Below the pieces are notes generated by a model, which ran no database searches, was not told where the DNA came from, and saw nothing but the letters and a program-made list of their open reading frames with translations. Of a DNA stretch of 64,000 nt, positions 43,122 through 51,282 are shown piece after piece; the stretch's first letter is position 1, and each line of letters starts with the position of its first letter. Source of the stretch: Cryobacterium levicorallinum (lineage in GTDB: Bacteria > Actinomycetota > Actinomycetes > Actinomycetales > Microbacteriaceae); NCBI RefSeq assembly GCF_004402405.1, contig NZ_SOFE01000014.1, positions 186,001 to 250,000 on the forward strand. Reading direction: 5' to 3'. The position numbers and the translations under genes were made by a program.

Positions 43122-44594
43122 ATGAATGTCGAATTTGTAGACCAGACCCTGCGCGATGGAACTCAGAGCCTCTGGGGATTGCGGATGCGTGCCTACGATG
43201 CCGCAGATGCCCTGCCGTACCTGGCCAAGACGGGATTCGAGACCATTGATCTGACGGGCCCAGGTGTCTTCACCGTCCTCGTTCGGGAGTTCAACGACGA
43301 TCCATGGGACACGATGGACTTCCTCGTCAAGGGCCTGCCGGGCAACAAAACGCGCTGCGGAATGCGCACCCACAGCGTGATGGGATTCGCCCGCGCCCCT
43401 GAATCGATCATCGACCTGTGGGTCCAAACGCTGATCAAGCACGGCGTTGAGAATTTTTGGATTTACGACTGTGCCTTCGACCTCCCGGTGATGAAGCGCT
43501 TGGTCGATGTGATTGCCGCGGCTGGCGGGGAGGCGCTCCCGTCGATCATGTACGGCTTGACCTCGATTCACGACGACGCGTTCTTCGCCGCCCAAGCAAA
43601 GGAAATGGCATCGTGGGCAGGAGTGCGTTCCATCTATGTAGAGGATGCGCCCGGCATTCTGAAACCGGAACGCGCAAAGACCCTGTTACCGGCAATCCGC
43701 GCGGCGGCTGGCGATATGCCTCTTGAGCTTCACTGCCATAACAACGCCGGGATGGCCCAGCACAACTACATGGTGGGGATTGAGAGCGGTTTTAACCGTA
43801 TCCACACCGCGTCACGCCCTCTCGCCAATGGGGCATCTCTTCCGTCGACGGAGAGTATGGTCGACATCGTCGAATACATGGGCCACACCCATTCGCTCGA
43901 CCGGAACATGTTTGCGCCCGTTGCCGAGAATTTCATTCGAGCAGCCAAGGCCGGAAACCACTTACTTGGAGTGCCTGCCGAGTTCGACCCCCGGATCTAC
44001 GATCACCAGCTTCCCGGTGGCATGACGGGCACGCTCATCAACCAGCTCGGCAAGCATGGGATGGCTCACCGGCTGAATGAGGTCCTGAACGCGATCCCTC
44101 AGGTTCGTTTGGATTTCGGCGAACCGATCATGGCTACTCCGTTCTCCCAGTTCGTCGGAATACAAGCGGTGCTCAATATTGTTACGGGCGACCCCTACAG
44201 CCTGGTTCCTGACGAGGTCATCCACTACCTTCTCGGTCACTATGGGCCCATCCACGGCACCGTGAACCAGAACGTGCGCGACCGCGTTCTCTCCAGTGCG
44301 CGCGCCAAGCAAATTGCCCAGTGGGAGCGCCCCGAGCCCAGCCTGAAGGAGATTCGTTCGCGCTTTGCCGCCGGGATCTCGGACGAGGAGCTGCTGCTTC
44401 GCTACATGAACTCCGAAGATGAGGTGAACAAGACCCTCGCGGCGGGACCTGTGCGCAAGGACCCTCGCCGGAGTGCAAACAGGATCGTCGAGAACATCGT
44501 GGACTTGGTCGGAGAGAAGAGCACGGCCACAGCCTTCTCGGTGTCATCTCCTGACTTCAGCGTTCACCTCAGCAAATTGACCGGAAGCAAGTAA
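43122..44594 (+). CDS. HMGL-type carboxyltransferase subunit (pyruvate carboxylase/oxaloacetate decarboxylase-like) with altered zinc site
   Basis: TIM-barrel domain that normally transfers CO2 between carboxybiotin and a 2-oxoacid. ATG at 43122 (AAGGA upstream); 490 residues. The first metal ligand is present (QTLRDGTQSL), and so are the two histidines (ELHCHNNAG). The segment that holds the carbamylated lysine in pyruvate carboxylase and transcarboxylase 5S (IKDMAGLL type) reads VEDAPGILKP here, so glutamate replaces the lysine. The usual HTHD is HCHN. Substrate unknown; the three-gene set suggests a carboxylase or a ring-opening enzyme. Confidence 0.85.
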   Translation: MNVEFVDQTLRDGTQSLWGLRMRAYDAADALPYLAKTGFETIDLTGPGVFTVLVREFNDDPWDTMDFLVKGLPGNKTRCGMRTHSVMGFARAPESIIDLWVQTLIKHGVENFWIYDCAFDLPVMKRLVDVIAAAGGEALPSIMYGLTSIHDDAFFAAQAKEMASWAGVRSIYVEDAPGILKPERAKTLLPAIRAAAGDMPLELHCHNNAGMAQHNYMVGIESGFNRIHTASRPLANGASLPSTESMVDIVEYMGHTHSLDRNMFAPVAENFIRAAKAGNHLLGVPAEFDPRIYDHQLPGGMTGTLINQLGKHGMAHRLNEVLNAIPQVRLDFGEPIMATPFSQFVGIQAVLNIVTGDPYSLVPDEVIHYLLGHYGPIHGTVNQNVRDRVLSSARAKQIAQWERPEPSLKEIRSRFAAGISDEELLLRYMNSEDEVNKTLAAGPVRKDPRRSANRIVENIVDLVGEKSTATAFSVSSPDFSVHLSKLTGSK

Positions 44595-44598
44595 GGCC

Positions 44599-45426
44599 AT
44601 GACCGCAGACTACGAAGCCATCACCCTCCTCGAGGAAGACAACGTCGCCTGGATCACGTTCAACCGGCCTGATCGGCTCAATGCCCTGAATGATCAGCTC
44701 TTGGAAGAACTAGGCCACGCGTTGGATTTCCTGGCAACGTCAGACAGCAGGGTCATCGTCCTCAGGGGCAGCGGCCGAGCATTTTCGGCGGGCTACGACG
44801 TCGGTTCGGACTCTAATGAAATCGGCTACGCGCACGAGCGAAGCCCGGTTGAAGACCGTGACCGTCAGCTCGCGAACATCGATCTGTTTCTGAAAGTGTG
44901 GCGCCACCCGCTTCCTGTCATTACCTCCGTTCACGGCTTCTGCATGGCCGGAGCGACGCAGCTCTGTGTGTTCTCCGACATCACCATCGTGGCTGAAGAT
45001 GCCGTCATCGCCGCTTCCCCGGCTGTTCCCATCGGGGGTGGGTTCATCTCCCCGTTGTGGGCCACCATCGTCGGTCCCAAGCGCGCAAAGCTCATGAGCT
45101 TCGACGCCGGCCATCGCATCAGCGGTGTGACGGCTGTCGAATGGGGCTGGGCCACGGAAGCGGTCCCTGCGGATGCTTTGGATGAACACGTGCGAGCGCT
45201 CGCGGTCTCCATCGCTCGCACGCCGACGGCGATTCTGAAGCTCAAGAAGGAGGCCATTAATCGGGTTTCCGAACTTCAGGGTCTCGTCACGATCGGGCGG
45301 ATGGGCGCCGAAACAGATGCGCTCCTCCATCTCACGCCCGAGGTTCAGCTCCTGCAGAACCTGATCAAGGAACGTGGCCTCAAGGGCGCCATCGCTCACT
45401 TCAACTCCGGCGAAATGAAATTCTAG
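44599..45426 (+). CDS. Crotonase-fold protein lacking the hydratase glutamates
   Basis: 275 residues of the enoyl-CoA hydratase/isomerase fold: ITFNRPDRLNALNDQL, the oxyanion segment RGSGRAFSAGYDV and VHGFCMAGATQLCVFSDITI. Where true hydratases have a glutamate in GGGCELA it has glutamine (AGATQLC), and where they have GxPE it reads ASPAVPIGGGF. It is thus unlikely to be a plain hydratase and may be a hydrolase, decarboxylase or C-C lyase. It lies 4 bases after the carboxyltransferase gene. Confidence 0.85.
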   Translation: MTADYEAITLLEEDNVAWITFNRPDRLNALNDQLLEELGHALDFLATSDSRVIVLRGSGRAFSAGYDVGSDSNEIGYAHERSPVEDRDRQLANIDLFLKVWRHPLPVITSVHGFCMAGATQLCVFSDITIVAEDAVIAASPAVPIGGGFISPLWATIVGPKRAKLMSFDAGHRISGVTAVEWGWATEAVPADALDEHVRALAVSIARTPTAILKLKKEAINRVSELQGLVTIGRMGAETDALLHLTPEVQLLQNLIKERGLKGAIAHFNSGEMKF

Positions 45427-45441
45427 CCAAGAACGGATCCC

Positions 45442-46365
45442 ATGATTCCCGCATTCGATGACCTCCCTGAAATCGGCACCATCGGCATCAAGCACTCGTG
45501 GGGGGTCCTTCCCGTTTCGTTGGGAACGCTCGCGTTTCTGAGCCCGGCGGCGACGCTCGAGGCCAGCCATGCCGTCCGTACGGGGGAGACGATTTCTCTC
45601 AATGTTCCCTTCGACGACTTCGCACCGCCCCTCTTCGGCCGCCCCAGCCTGGGGCATCTCGTGACGGAGACCGGGAAGAACACGTTCGAAGACACCTTGA
45701 ACGATTTCAATCCTCAGTCCGCATCACAATGGGACGGCCTAACCCACATCCGGGCCCGAGAATTCGGATTCTACGGTGGCATCACCGACGGCGACGAAGC
45801 CCGAACAACACTGGGAATGCACCACTGGGCCCAGCACGGCATCGTTGGCCGCGGATTGCTCGTCGACGTCGTTCGGTATCGGGCCGCGCAGAATATCGCG
45901 TGGGACCCGTTCGTGGAGGACGCCGTTGAAGCGTCTGAAATCGCCGACATCATCGCCTGGCAAGGACAGCATCTGCAGCCCGGAGATATCCTCTGTGTTC
46001 GCACCGGGTGGATGGGTGAATATCGACGTCGAGCTTCCACCGACGGAGATGTCTCCCGCGTCGGGGACCAGTTTGCCGGAATAGCGTCCACCGAGGCAAT
46101 GGCGCGATTCCTCTGGGACAACAAGGTTGCTGCCGTCGCATCGGACAACCCCGCTGTGGAGAGCGCTCCTGGCGATCCTCGCAATGGCTCGCTTCACCGG
46201 CGACTGATCCCCGGGCTGGGCTTCGCCTTGGCAGAGCTCCTCGATCTGGATGCCCTCGCTGACAGGTGTTTCGAGCTCAACGCATACAACTTCCTCTTTT
46301 CCGCCGCACCGCTCCCCCTGACCGGGGGAGCGAGCTCAACGGCAAACGCACTCGCCATTCTCTAG
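45442..46365 (+). CDS. Cyclase-family metal hydrolase (PF04199 type), long form
   Basis: 307 residues. Resembles the long bacterial/fungal branch of the cyclase family (relatives of kynurenine formamidase and isatin hydrolase). The metal-site segment appears as SQWDGLTHIRAREFG rather than HxGTHxD; RTGWMGEY, AVASDNPAVES and LHRRLIPGLGF are further family marks. It probably hydrolyses an amide, lactone or activated ring. Last gene of the rightward unit BCCP-BC-transferase-crotonase-cyclase, before a strong terminator. Confidence 0.85.
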   Translation: MIPAFDDLPEIGTIGIKHSWGVLPVSLGTLAFLSPAATLEASHAVRTGETISLNVPFDDFAPPLFGRPSLGHLVTETGKNTFEDTLNDFNPQSASQWDGLTHIRAREFGFYGGITDGDEARTTLGMHHWAQHGIVGRGLLVDVVRYRAAQNIAWDPFVEDAVEASEIADIIAWQGQHLQPGDILCVRTGWMGEYRRRASTDGDVSRVGDQFAGIASTEAMARFLWDNKVAAVASDNPAVESAPGDPRNGSLHRRLIPGLGFALAELLDLDALADRCFELNAYNFLFSAAPLPLTGGASSTANALAIL

Positions 46366-46525
46366 ACGAACGACCGCTGCTCTGGCTACTTTCGCTGCTC
46401 GGCGCGGTCGTTTGGCGCGCCTGCGTGTCTCCGCGATCGCGAACATGGCAGCCCATCGGGGTGTTGTCGCAAGCCGGTTCTGATCCGGCTTCCGCTCGTG
46501 AACCGGACACCCCGCGCGGGCCGAA

Positions 46526-46567
46526 CGCACTACAGCCCCGGACCTTCAGGTCCGGGGCTGTAGTGCG
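46526..46567. terminator. Strong bidirectional terminator
   Basis: A perfect 19-bp stem (CGCACTACAGCCCCGGACC and its complement) around the loop TTCA, between the convergent cyclase and HyuB genes. It is the clearest hairpin in the window. Confidence 0.9.
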
Positions 46568-46581
46568 TGGTGTGTGGTTCT

Positions 46582-48786
46582 TTACGCTTCCGCGGGGAAC
46601 CGCTCGAAGATACCGGGACGACTGGACTGAACCAAGGGGTGCCCGTCCAGGGTCACGTCGACCACGAGCGAACTTGCGCAGCCCGGGCAGCTGTTTTCGC
46701 GAAGAACAACCTCTTCGAACTGCACACGCTTGCGAACGTTCGACTTGAGCTCCGCGAAACGGCCGGAAATCTCTTGTTCCTTCGTCACCGCCTGGGTGCG
46801 CCAGTTGCCCGTACTGGCGCCTAGGTCCTCGCCGCACATGTTGCAGGCCCAGCGCTCATTGACGATACCCAGAGGCGCGAAGGCCGTCGCGTTGCTCAGG
46901 ATCGGGCGCTTCACTTTGCCGCCGATTCGCGCTTCACGGATTGACTCACGAAGAGCCATGGTTCCGAGCTCATCAACGCTGCCATTTTCGGCGAGCTCGA
47001 CACCATAGACATCGTGGGCGACTCCAGCGGAGACGTAGCCGTCGGAGACGTCCGCACTCACACGGTGCGTTTCCCGCAGGAGCGGGTCACCGGCACCGCC
47101 GCCGCCGCCGTGGATAACGGTGTAGACGTCACCTCGGTTGAGCGTGAGCGACGCGGATTGCGTGGGGCCGGGGATGGAGTGTCCCTGAAGCGATTCTTCA
47201 GTGGGGTAGGTTCCCGTCTCCAGGAGATCAAGAATGTTCGTGTCGCGAAGAAGCTTCCACGTGCCGGCCGAACCGGCGAATCCGCCGGCAACGCCACGAG
47301 GAGGAACATAGGCGCTGTTCGTGTAGGCGCCGGCATTCATCCGGTCGCAGTGCAGGATGGCGAGACAGGTGTTGACGCCGTTGCCACCTCGGAACACTCC
47401 GGCACCACCGGTGTCGGGCTCCACGCGGCGCCAGAGGATCATTCCGGGCTGGCTCATCTCTTCAGCCTCAACGTCGGGCATGTCGCACCCGGCCATCGCC
47501 TGTGCGGCATAGATTTCCATGCCGTCGCCAACGCTTTGTCCCGCTCCGCCCGAGGACATACCCACGGACATCGAGAACGAAACAGTGGGGTTCCCTGTCC
47601 GGCGATCAACGCCGAAGGCGGTGAAATAGGTTTGATTCTGGGCAGGCTGTCCGGCAACACGAGCGCCGATGACGGGATTCTTGCTGAAGGAGCAGGCCTG
47701 GGAGAACACATCGATGAGCAACTTGTTGACGCGCATTCCCGTCTGGATGTGTGACATCGTGACGGGAGCCGGGGCCACCGCGTTGACAATGGAACCCTTG
47801 GGTCCCAGATCGAAGTGGACCGGACGCCAAATTCCGGCATTGATGGGGATGTCATAGGCCAGCTGCGCCAAGATCGTCGTCCAGGACTGGCCGAGAACCG
47901 ACGGTTCGACACCGTTGACGAATGAATCCGTCTGAGGTCCACCGCGGAATTGCAGTGTTATCTCATCATCTTCCACGATGAGGCGGCAGTGAATCTCGTG
48001 GAGTTCTTCAATGCCGCGGGCGTCGAATTCGACCCAGTCGCTGCTGTCATACGTGCCGTCCGGCATTGACTTGATGATGGCACGCAGGCCGATCTCAGAG
48101 AGCCGCTTGCTCTCTTCGTTCAACGTTGTGAAGCGGTCAAGGCCGATTTCAGCCAATGTCGCTTCGAGACGGCGTTGGCCGGCGTTGTTGGCGGCGATCA
48201 TGCTGCGAATGTCGTTGAGGACTGTTCCCGCCATGCGTACGTTATTAGCGATGAAACCTTCCCATTCAGGATCGATGGCGCCATCACGAGCAATTCGCGT
48301 TCCGGGGAACGCGAGGGATTCCGAGAAGGAGTCCACGGCACCCAGCGCGAAACCGGAAATGGCAGAACCGCCGATGTCGAGGACGTGTTCGTTCACATAG
48401 CCCCAGGCCACGAGCTTGTCCTCGAAGAAGAAGGGCATAACGATACCCACGTCGCCCTGGTGCACGGCGCCGGAGGTGTGCGGGTCGTTGCAGGCGAAGG
48501 CGTCACCGGGCCGAAGGTTGGCGGGGTCGACTCGACGCATAACGGCCTGAACGCCCAGGAGAGCGGTGCTGACGTGGAACGAGACGAATCCCGAGAACGC
48601 GAGCTGCTCACCGTTTGCATCCAGGATGCAGGTGCTGAAGTCTTTGGCGTCGGTGACGACCGGGGAACCCGATGTCCGCATCAGGGTGATGGCCATTTCG
48701 TTGGCAATGTTGCGAATCGACTTCTGGTGAACCTCGACATCGATTAGATCGTATTCGAGGGTTCCCTGCGTCTTTGCAGAATTCAT
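46582..48786 (-). CDS. HyuB / acetone-carboxylase alpha-type protein with fused gamma-like zinc domain
   Basis: 734 residues. The first about 560 form the N-methylhydantoinase B/acetone carboxylase alpha fold (EVHQKSIRNIANEMAITLMR, DGEQLAFSGF-type segment, CNDPHTSGAVHQGDV, VRMAGTVLNDIRSM). The C-terminal 110 residues hold CNMCGED and SCPGCASSLVVDVTLDG, a zinc-ribbon pattern like the separate gamma subunit of acetone carboxylase. With HyuA it would make an ATP-dependent carboxylase or lactam/amide-cleaving enzyme. It follows HyuA by 21 bases. Confidence 0.85.
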   Translation of the reverse strand: MNSAKTQGTLEYDLIDVEVHQKSIRNIANEMAITLMRTSGSPVVTDAKDFSTCILDANGEQLAFSGFVSFHVSTALLGVQAVMRRVDPANLRPGDAFACNDPHTSGAVHQGDVGIVMPFFFEDKLVAWGYVNEHVLDIGGSAISGFALGAVDSFSESLAFPGTRIARDGAIDPEWEGFIANNVRMAGTVLNDIRSMIAANNAGQRRLEATLAEIGLDRFTTLNEESKRLSEIGLRAIIKSMPDGTYDSSDWVEFDARGIEELHEIHCRLIVEDDEITLQFRGGPQTDSFVNGVEPSVLGQSWTTILAQLAYDIPINAGIWRPVHFDLGPKGSIVNAVAPAPVTMSHIQTGMRVNKLLIDVFSQACSFSKNPVIGARVAGQPAQNQTYFTAFGVDRRTGNPTVSFSMSVGMSSGGAGQSVGDGMEIYAAQAMAGCDMPDVEAEEMSQPGMILWRRVEPDTGGAGVFRGGNGVNTCLAILHCDRMNAGAYTNSAYVPPRGVAGGFAGSAGTWKLLRDTNILDLLETGTYPTEESLQGHSIPGPTQSASLTLNRGDVYTVIHGGGGGAGDPLLRETHRVSADVSDGYVSAGVAHDVYGVELAENGSVDELGTMALRESIREARIGGKVKRPILSNATAFAPLGIVNERWACNMCGEDLGASTGNWRTQAVTKEQEISGRFAELKSNVRKRVQFEEVVLRENSCPGCASSLVVDVTLDGHPLVQSSRPGIFERFPAEA

Positions 48787-48807
48787 GACTGTCTTCTCTC
48801 TGGTTCT

Positions 48808-50919
48808 TTACGCGGTGAGCGTGAAATTGAAGTACTGGTCACGGCCACATTCGGAGCCTTCGGGTACGTAGATTGTCGTATCTCCGACGTCAACGATGCA
48901 GGGGCCGTTGACCACGGCGCCGGGGATGAGGTCTGCTTCGGCGTAGATGGGGAGCACTGCGTCGCGTCGCTCGCTGGGCAGGAAGACGGAGCGTTCTCCG
49001 ACAGGCTGCGGCGTGGGGGCTCCGACGACAACCGCCTGCTGACGCTCAGTCGGCTTCGGGCGGTGGTGGATGACCCGGGTCGAGAGGGTCATGAGAACAA
49101 CAGGTGAGCCCTTCCATGCCGTTCCTTCGCCGTAGTTGCGCTCGTAGACGCGAGGGAAATCCTCCGCGAGGCGAGCAGCGTCGGCTGGAACGAAATCCAC
49201 GTCCTGCAAAGGAACGGTGACTTCATATGTCTGTCCGAGGAAACGGAAATCACCGCTTCGTTCAACCGAGAGATCCTCTGGAGCAATCCCCTCGAGACCA
49301 GCGTCGTGCTTGGCCTGGCTGAGCATGACCGCCATGGCTTCGTTAATCCGATCGGCCTGGCTTGGGTCGCTGAGATCCCAGTTGACTGTTTGCTCGTACT
49401 GACGCACGTAGTCCGCGATCAGAACGCCATACGCGGAAAACGCCGAGGAATTATCGGGGATGACGATACTCGGGCAGCCCAATCGGCGGCAGATTTCCAC
49501 GGCAAACAAGCCGAGCCCTCCCCCGTACGAGAAGAACGTGAAATCACGAGGGTGATGGCCTCGTTCGATGCTGACCACACGCAGTGCATTGGCCATTTCG
49601 ATGACGGCAAGGTCATAGATGCCTGCTGCGGCTTGCTTGACATCCCAGCCCAGCGGATCCCCAATTCGGTTCTTCACAGCTGCTGACGCATCCGCAACGC
49701 TGAGCTGGTGGCGACCATTGAGGTAGTTTCCTGGATCGATCAACCCCAGGATGACGTTCGCATCGGTAACCGTCGGTTCTGTTCCGCCGCGTCCGTAGCA
49801 GGCGGGGCCGGGCTCGGAACCCGCGCTGTGCGGGCCCACCTGGGGAACGCCTCGTCCGTCGAGCCATGCCACGCTGCCGCCGCCGGCGCCGACTGAGACG
49901 ATGTCCAACATGTTGATTCCGGTGTGAAACGGTCCGAATGTTGCCTGCTTGGCGATGGACGGCTCGAGGTTGGGGAGAACCGCCGTGTCGAAACTCGTTC
50001 CACCCATGTCACCGACGAAGATATTCGTCAGTCCGAGTCGGGCGGCAGCGTGCCGGGCCCCCATCACGCCGCCCGCCGGGCCGGATTGCATCAGGGTGAC
50101 AGGCTTGGCCTGAACGGCCTCGGCGCCGACGGATCCACCGATTCCCTGAAAGAAGGTGAGGGTGCCGGTGAAACCCGCATTGCCGAGCTGTGTCTGCAGG
50201 CCTTCGACATATCGTGTCGTTGCCCGGTGTGACAGGCAGTTGAAAACCGCGGTCATGAATCGCGGATACTCGCCGACGACGGGGTGAACCTCAGAAGAGA
50301 GGGTGATGAAAATTCCGGGGATCTCTTCGAGAACAATCTCGCGGGTTCGCTTCTCGTTCGTGCCGTCGCTGAACGACCACAGGTAGCAAATTGCAATGGC
50401 TTCAACACCATTGTCGCGAAGACGACGGACGGCGGCACGGACTTCGACTTCATCGAGGGGAACGGCGATCTCGCCATTGCTCATCACGCGTTCACTTATT
50501 TCTTCAATGCAGTCCCGCGCAACGACGTCCGGCGGGGGAGTCTGGAGATGGTCGTCGTATTCAACGCGGCGGGCGCCGCTGGCCAGACGAAACGTGTCCT
50601 TGAATCCGCGTGTGATGAGCACGCCTACTTTGGCACCACGCAACTCGGTGATGGCGTTGGTGACAATAGTTGAACCGTTGATGAACGCATGGCATTGGGC
50701 CAGAACTTCATCGCGTTCCTGGCCGAGCTGGTTCGCTGCAAGCTCAAGCGCATTGAAGATGCCGACACTGTAATCACCATGTGTCGTGAACGACTTACTG
50801 CGTACGAGACCATTGGGCCCCGAGAGGACGAGGTCGGTATGGGTCCCCCCGACGTCGACTCCAACGGCATAGTCACCTTTTTCAACCAGCTGCGATTTCA
50901 TAGTCCTTGTGTTCTCCAT
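48808..50919 (-). CDS. HyuA / acetone-carboxylase beta-type ATPase subunit
   Basis: Hydantoinase A/oxoprolinase-type ATP-using subunit that phosphorylates the substrate's enol or amide. The start is uncertain: ATG at 50919 (703 residues) or 50901 (697); the longer frame to 51021 approaches operator O7 and looks untranslated. The ASKHA phosphate loop is VGVDVGGTHTDLVL; NGSTIVTNAI, GDMGGTSFDTAV and FSYGGGLGLFAVEI are family marks. The unit HyuA-HyuB diverges from the ABC importer. Confidence 0.88.
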   Translation of the reverse strand: MENTRTMKSQLVEKGDYAVGVDVGGTHTDLVLSGPNGLVRSKSFTTHGDYSVGIFNALELAANQLGQERDEVLAQCHAFINGSTIVTNAITELRGAKVGVLITRGFKDTFRLASGARRVEYDDHLQTPPPDVVARDCIEEISERVMSNGEIAVPLDEVEVRAAVRRLRDNGVEAIAICYLWSFSDGTNEKRTREIVLEEIPGIFITLSSEVHPVVGEYPRFMTAVFNCLSHRATTRYVEGLQTQLGNAGFTGTLTFFQGIGGSVGAEAVQAKPVTLMQSGPAGGVMGARHAAARLGLTNIFVGDMGGTSFDTAVLPNLEPSIAKQATFGPFHTGINMLDIVSVGAGGGSVAWLDGRGVPQVGPHSAGSEPGPACYGRGGTEPTVTDANVILGLIDPGNYLNGRHQLSVADASAAVKNRIGDPLGWDVKQAAAGIYDLAVIEMANALRVVSIERGHHPRDFTFFSYGGGLGLFAVEICRRLGCPSIVIPDNSSAFSAYGVLIADYVRQYEQTVNWDLSDPSQADRINEAMAVMLSQAKHDAGLEGIAPEDLSVERSGDFRFLGQTYEVTVPLQDVDFVPADAARLAEDFPRVYERNYGEGTAWKGSPVVLMTLSTRVIHHRPKPTERQQAVVVGAPTPQPVGERSVFLPSERRDAVLPIYAEADLIPGAVVNGPCIVDVGDTTIYVPEGSECGRDQYFNFTLTA

Positions 50920-51037
50920 TTCATAGCAACGCCTCGCTGCGTCATGATCACATTTGCCCTGTTGCGCTTCGACCGCTTGCGCGGAAACGACGGGTCTGTG
51001 AGCTCTCGATAAGTGTCGCAAAGGCGAGATAAATCTG

Positions 51038-51053
51038 TCAAGCGTTTGTTTGA
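51038..51053 (+). promoter_or_regulatory. Regulon operator O7 (HyuA-HyuB unit)
   Basis: TCAAGCGTTTGTTTGA, 13 of 16 like O10, on the HyuA side of the divergent gap. Confidence 0.75.
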
Positions 51054-51118
51054 ATTACTGTTTGTTTCCGGAGGGACGCCAGCCAGAGAATCCCGGCGTG
51101 ATCGAGTAGAAACAATAG

Positions 51119-51147
51119 TTGACTTTCCACCATACGATTGGTAGAAA
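51119..51147 (+). promoter_or_regulatory. Promoter of the ABC importer unit
   Basis: TTGACT (51119-51124), 17 bases, TAGAAA (51142-51147). Operator O8 fills the spacer, so a bound regulator would block RNA polymerase. Confidence 0.6.
51130..51145 (+). promoter_or_regulatory. Regulon operator O8 (ABC importer unit)
   Basis: CCATACGATTGGTAGA, 13 of 16 like O10; the ACCA and TGGT arms are symmetric. Confidence 0.78.
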
Positions 51148-51231
51148 TATCAAGTAGCCTGTGGGATCGTGCAGCAGGTCGAGCGTTGACCCCCTGTCCA
51201 ACCCCGATCAATGAGGATCGAAAGGAGCTTC

Positions 51232-51282
51232 ATGCCCTTCCGGCCTTTTGTTGAATCTGAATTTGATGGAAGAAGGACCTGA
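51232..51282 (+). CDS. Possible 16-residue leader peptide of the importer gene
   Basis: MPFRPFVESEFDGRRT. AAAGGAG at 51221-51227 lies 4 bases before the ATG, a better ribosome site than the importer's own, and the stop TGA overlaps the importer ATG. Translation of the leader would thus feed into the importer start. It could instead be an accidental frame; no similarity is known to me. Confidence 0.45.
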   Translation: MPFRPFVESEFDGRRT

